In this document: piece after piece, positions 61,636 to 64,000 of the stretch
Layout of the letters: every line of letters begins with the position of its first letter
Numbering within the stretch: the stretch's first letter is position 1
NCBI GenBank assembly: GCA_018873245.2
Contig: JAEMBT020000008.1
Location: 14,991,172-15,055,171 of the forward strand
Direction: 5' to 3'
From: Archegozetes longisetosus
Taxonomy: Eukaryota; Arthropoda; Arachnida; Sarcoptiformes; Trhypochthoniidae
DNA length: 64,000 bases
Notes under the pieces: generated by a model
Told to the model about the DNA's origin: nothing
Databases searched by the model: none
The model's input: the letters and a program-made list of their open reading frames with translations, nothing else
Translations under genes and position numbers: made by a program

Positions 61636-62039
61636 AATAAAATTTTGCTCATATATAGAGTATCATATATAGCAGCAAGCAGCAACATCACGTTATAATG
61701 CGAGTTGTATAGGGCTTTATTGCATTACAATCCGCCCACAAAACGATTATTCAATTATCTCTCACAATAGTACTTGATAATTTGATATTTGACTGTTGCA
61801 GTCAGAATGGCAAGTTTCCAATCGTACAAACTAAATTACAAATCCAATTTGAACCAATTATACAAACCAGTTTCAAAATTGACTTCAATGCGTATTTGAA
61901 ATAAATTCTATCAAATGTTTTCACAGATGAGATCAATTTCATTAGTACTCAATTATTTATTAAATTAAATAAAACTGAGTTTTACAGAAAGTTTTTTTGC
62001 AAAATGTAGAATAATATAAGTTTAAATAGAGGAAGAAAT
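61636..62039. other. noncoding spacer
   Basis: About 400 bp of AT-rich DNA between the tRNA and the 3' end of PAXBP1. No ORF. A T run at 61979-61997 is too far away to be a certain Pol III terminator. Confidence 0.5.
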
Positions 62040-64000
62040 TTATAGATTTTTTGGCGATAAACTACTTTGTAGTCTTACGATTTCTGCAACCATTAATGGA
62101 TCTGTATTTCTCTCAAGCAGTTGCTGCAGAACTTGATTGAGTTGCGAAATTTGAGGCAACTTAGTGTCGCACCACAAGCGTGGAAGGGTTAGAATGATTT
62201 CTTGGCATTTATTAAGTGAATCTGAATATCCTAAGGTTCGAACAATTGCAAATAATAAATACCTATTTAAAAGTCTATCTAATGCTAACTCTTGTAGAAC
62301 TGAATCACTTATGATTCCTTGCCAACTAATTATATTTCTAAAAAGTTTGACTCCAGACCAAAATTGTCTTTGATAGAAATTTATAACATTTAAAGCTAAG
62401 GGATTGGTTCGATTTTCTAACACTTCTTGAGGTAATAGCTGTGGTATATATACATCTTCATCGAGTGATCTACTTATGCGTAAAGCTATCGTATGCAGTA
62501 ATGTCTGTAAATGTTTACTACGGCTCGAAACTGTGGGAAAATCTTTGGCCCACTTTGCTATCAATCTGACCAACTGATTGGTTTGTTTTGTCGATAACGG
62601 GTCCCAAACGTTTTCGATTAGATCTGAAATAAAAGGACCAAAAGAAACAAAATCGAGTTAATATTGAATTTGAATGAAAGAGAAGCTGAATAAATGAATG
62701 TAAAAATTGCTTTGATAAGAATTGTCAAAGTGTTAATCAGATGTGAATTGAATAACATTCAACCTGTAAATCGAGGTAATATAATTCTCTCAATAATTGC
62801 AGGAATAAGATTATAGTCAAGTTCATTCTCATGTTCATCACTTAAATTCGATTCCTTTTTGACTTTCGAAACGCCATAAAACAGCAGACTCTCAAACCAT
62901 GAAAAGTCTTCCAAATCATTGTATTTAGACTTCTAAACAGCAATACAAAAGCAAATGTAACGTTTTGATAAAAAAAAAGATGTACTAAATTAAATGTTTT
63001 GAATAAAAAGCAATAAAATCTATCGAATTAATTATATTATTTCCCACTTCTTCAAAAGGATTCCAATTAATAAGTTCATAAAGAACGAAAGGCCCCAATA
63101 AACGAGGCAAACAGTGCGAAACATAAGCGTCTTTATATGACGAACAATTATTGTTCCTCCAGTTCTCGAAATTCTTGGTCACCATCTTCAACGACGAGTA
63201 GTCTTCTAAAACATCGGCAAATGTTTCTCGGGACTCCTCTTCTATTTTGTCTCTTTCTTCGTAATAGGCCATTGTTTCACTTTCTGCCTCTTCCTCATCA
63301 CTGGACATTCCATCGTGATGCTTAACATTTGAAAATGTGTTTTGTCGAGACATTCGTCTGCGAAGTCTTCGTCCCTCTCGTTCCGTCGCTCGTTGACGCT
63401 TTAGGTTATCACCTCCGAAGTCATAACTATTATATAAGTTTCCAATCACTGCAGAACCCGATTGTACTCGCTTTGCTAAGTAAGAACATTCTTCGTTCTG
63501 ATCTCTAACATCTACTTGTCGTCTGAGAATAAATTTGTCTGAACGCGATTTAAATAACTTTAATGATCGTTCTTCGAGTTTTTTAATCTGAGGAACCTGC
63601 AAACAAATTAAAATATATGTTCAATTGAATTTAAAGACTTAATTGTTTTTTATTTACTTTTTCATTGAGACATCCAAACAAACCGCTGACATATTTCGAA
63701 ATATTCTGATATAATTCAAATTGTGTCGCAAGTTCTGGTGCTTTCGCCGAACAACTATCGATCACTTGTTGTGAAACATTCATATCTGCAGTCAAGTTAA
63801 CAATTTGTCTTTCGTGGAATGCTATCGATTCTTTAATAGTTAACAATTTATTCCTAATTCTCTCACAAACGTCTTCATTAGTAGTTGTAGATTTACTTTT
63901 GGCTAGTATTGAAGAAGGAATAGAACTAGGTTTTTTGGTCTTCACTGGTTTATCGATATCCATATTAACAACTGTCAAATTATCAGTGAATAACGTTTGA
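62040..64000 (-). CDS. PAXBP1: PAX3/PAX7-binding protein 1 (GCF/GCFC family), C-terminal part
   Basis: A nuclear GCFC-domain protein linked to spliceosome disassembly and, in vertebrates, to Pax3/7 chromatin recruitment. Four exons are visible on the minus strand: to 63658 (open to the window edge), 63596-63048, 62932-62764 and 62623-62040. Phases are 0, 0, 1. Family blocks: a coiled-coil region in the first exon, NEKVPQIKKLEERSLKLFKS across junction 1, and RRRMSRQ with acidic GMSSDEEEAESE. Then SYKDAYVSHCLPRLLGPF, SWFESLLFYG and ENVWDPLSTKQT follow. The end holds SLDEDVYIPQLLPQEVLEN, FYQRQFWSGVKLFRN and LDRLLNRYLL. The second intron has a weak GTGGGA donor. An ATG at 63963 exists, but the frame stays open beyond it to 64000 and homologues have a longer N-terminus, so the start lies outside the window. 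Confidence 0.94.

Overview
This 64 kb window is AT-rich nuclear DNA from an invertebrate animal. Genes are split by GT-AG introns of 58 bp to about 4 kb and separated by kilobases of noncoding DNA. An innexin, a muscle-protein-20-type calponin, an Oaz/ZNF423 zinc-finger gene and a short TTAGG tract point to a protostome and probably an arthropod. An acarine (mite-like) origin is possible, but the sequence alone cannot settle it.

Layout. 1-10.2 kb: noncoding, with a microsatellite, short tandem repeats, a near-perfect hairpin, a pogo-like MITE and a hAT-like MITE with an 8-bp target duplication. 10.2-14 kb (-): an unrecognised secreted protein with a repeat-rich N-terminal half and a very acidic C-terminal half. 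14-20.4 kb: noncoding, with a 280-bp foldback element. 20.4-23.9 kb (+): intronless RECQL4 helicase, broken by one missing base in an A run. 24-29.2 kb: noncoding. 29.2-31.4 kb (+): calponin/transgelin (Mp20). It converges on mitoribosomal mS31 (-, 31.8-33.6 kb). Next on the minus strand come SMYD4 (33.9-36.2 kb), an innexin (36.8-38.1 kb) and PIGL (41.1-41.9 kb). Between innexin and PIGL lie an inverted-repeat MITE and a small Helitron. 43.8-55.7 kb (-): Oaz/ZNF423 in eight coding exons over 12 kb, with microsatellite-rich introns. 55.7-59.9 kb: noncoding. 60.0-61.3 kb (+): UQCC2 and ARV1, 102 bp apart. 61.55 kb (+): tRNA-Leu(UAA). 62.0-64.0 kb (-): C-terminal part of PAXBP1, whose 5' end lies beyond the window.

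The genes are mostly conserved housekeeping or developmental loci without a shared pathway. Exon models were built by hand from splice motifs, and reading phase agrees across every junction except one at the 3' end of the acidic gene. PIGL and ARV1 both act in ER lipid/GPI biology; mS31 and UQCC2 both act in mitochondria; neither pair is clustered in a way that implies co-regulation. I see no prokaryotic-type system, CRISPR array or gene island. The least explained items are the acidic secreted protein, two apparent single-base A-run lesions, and five small non-autonomous transposon relics.
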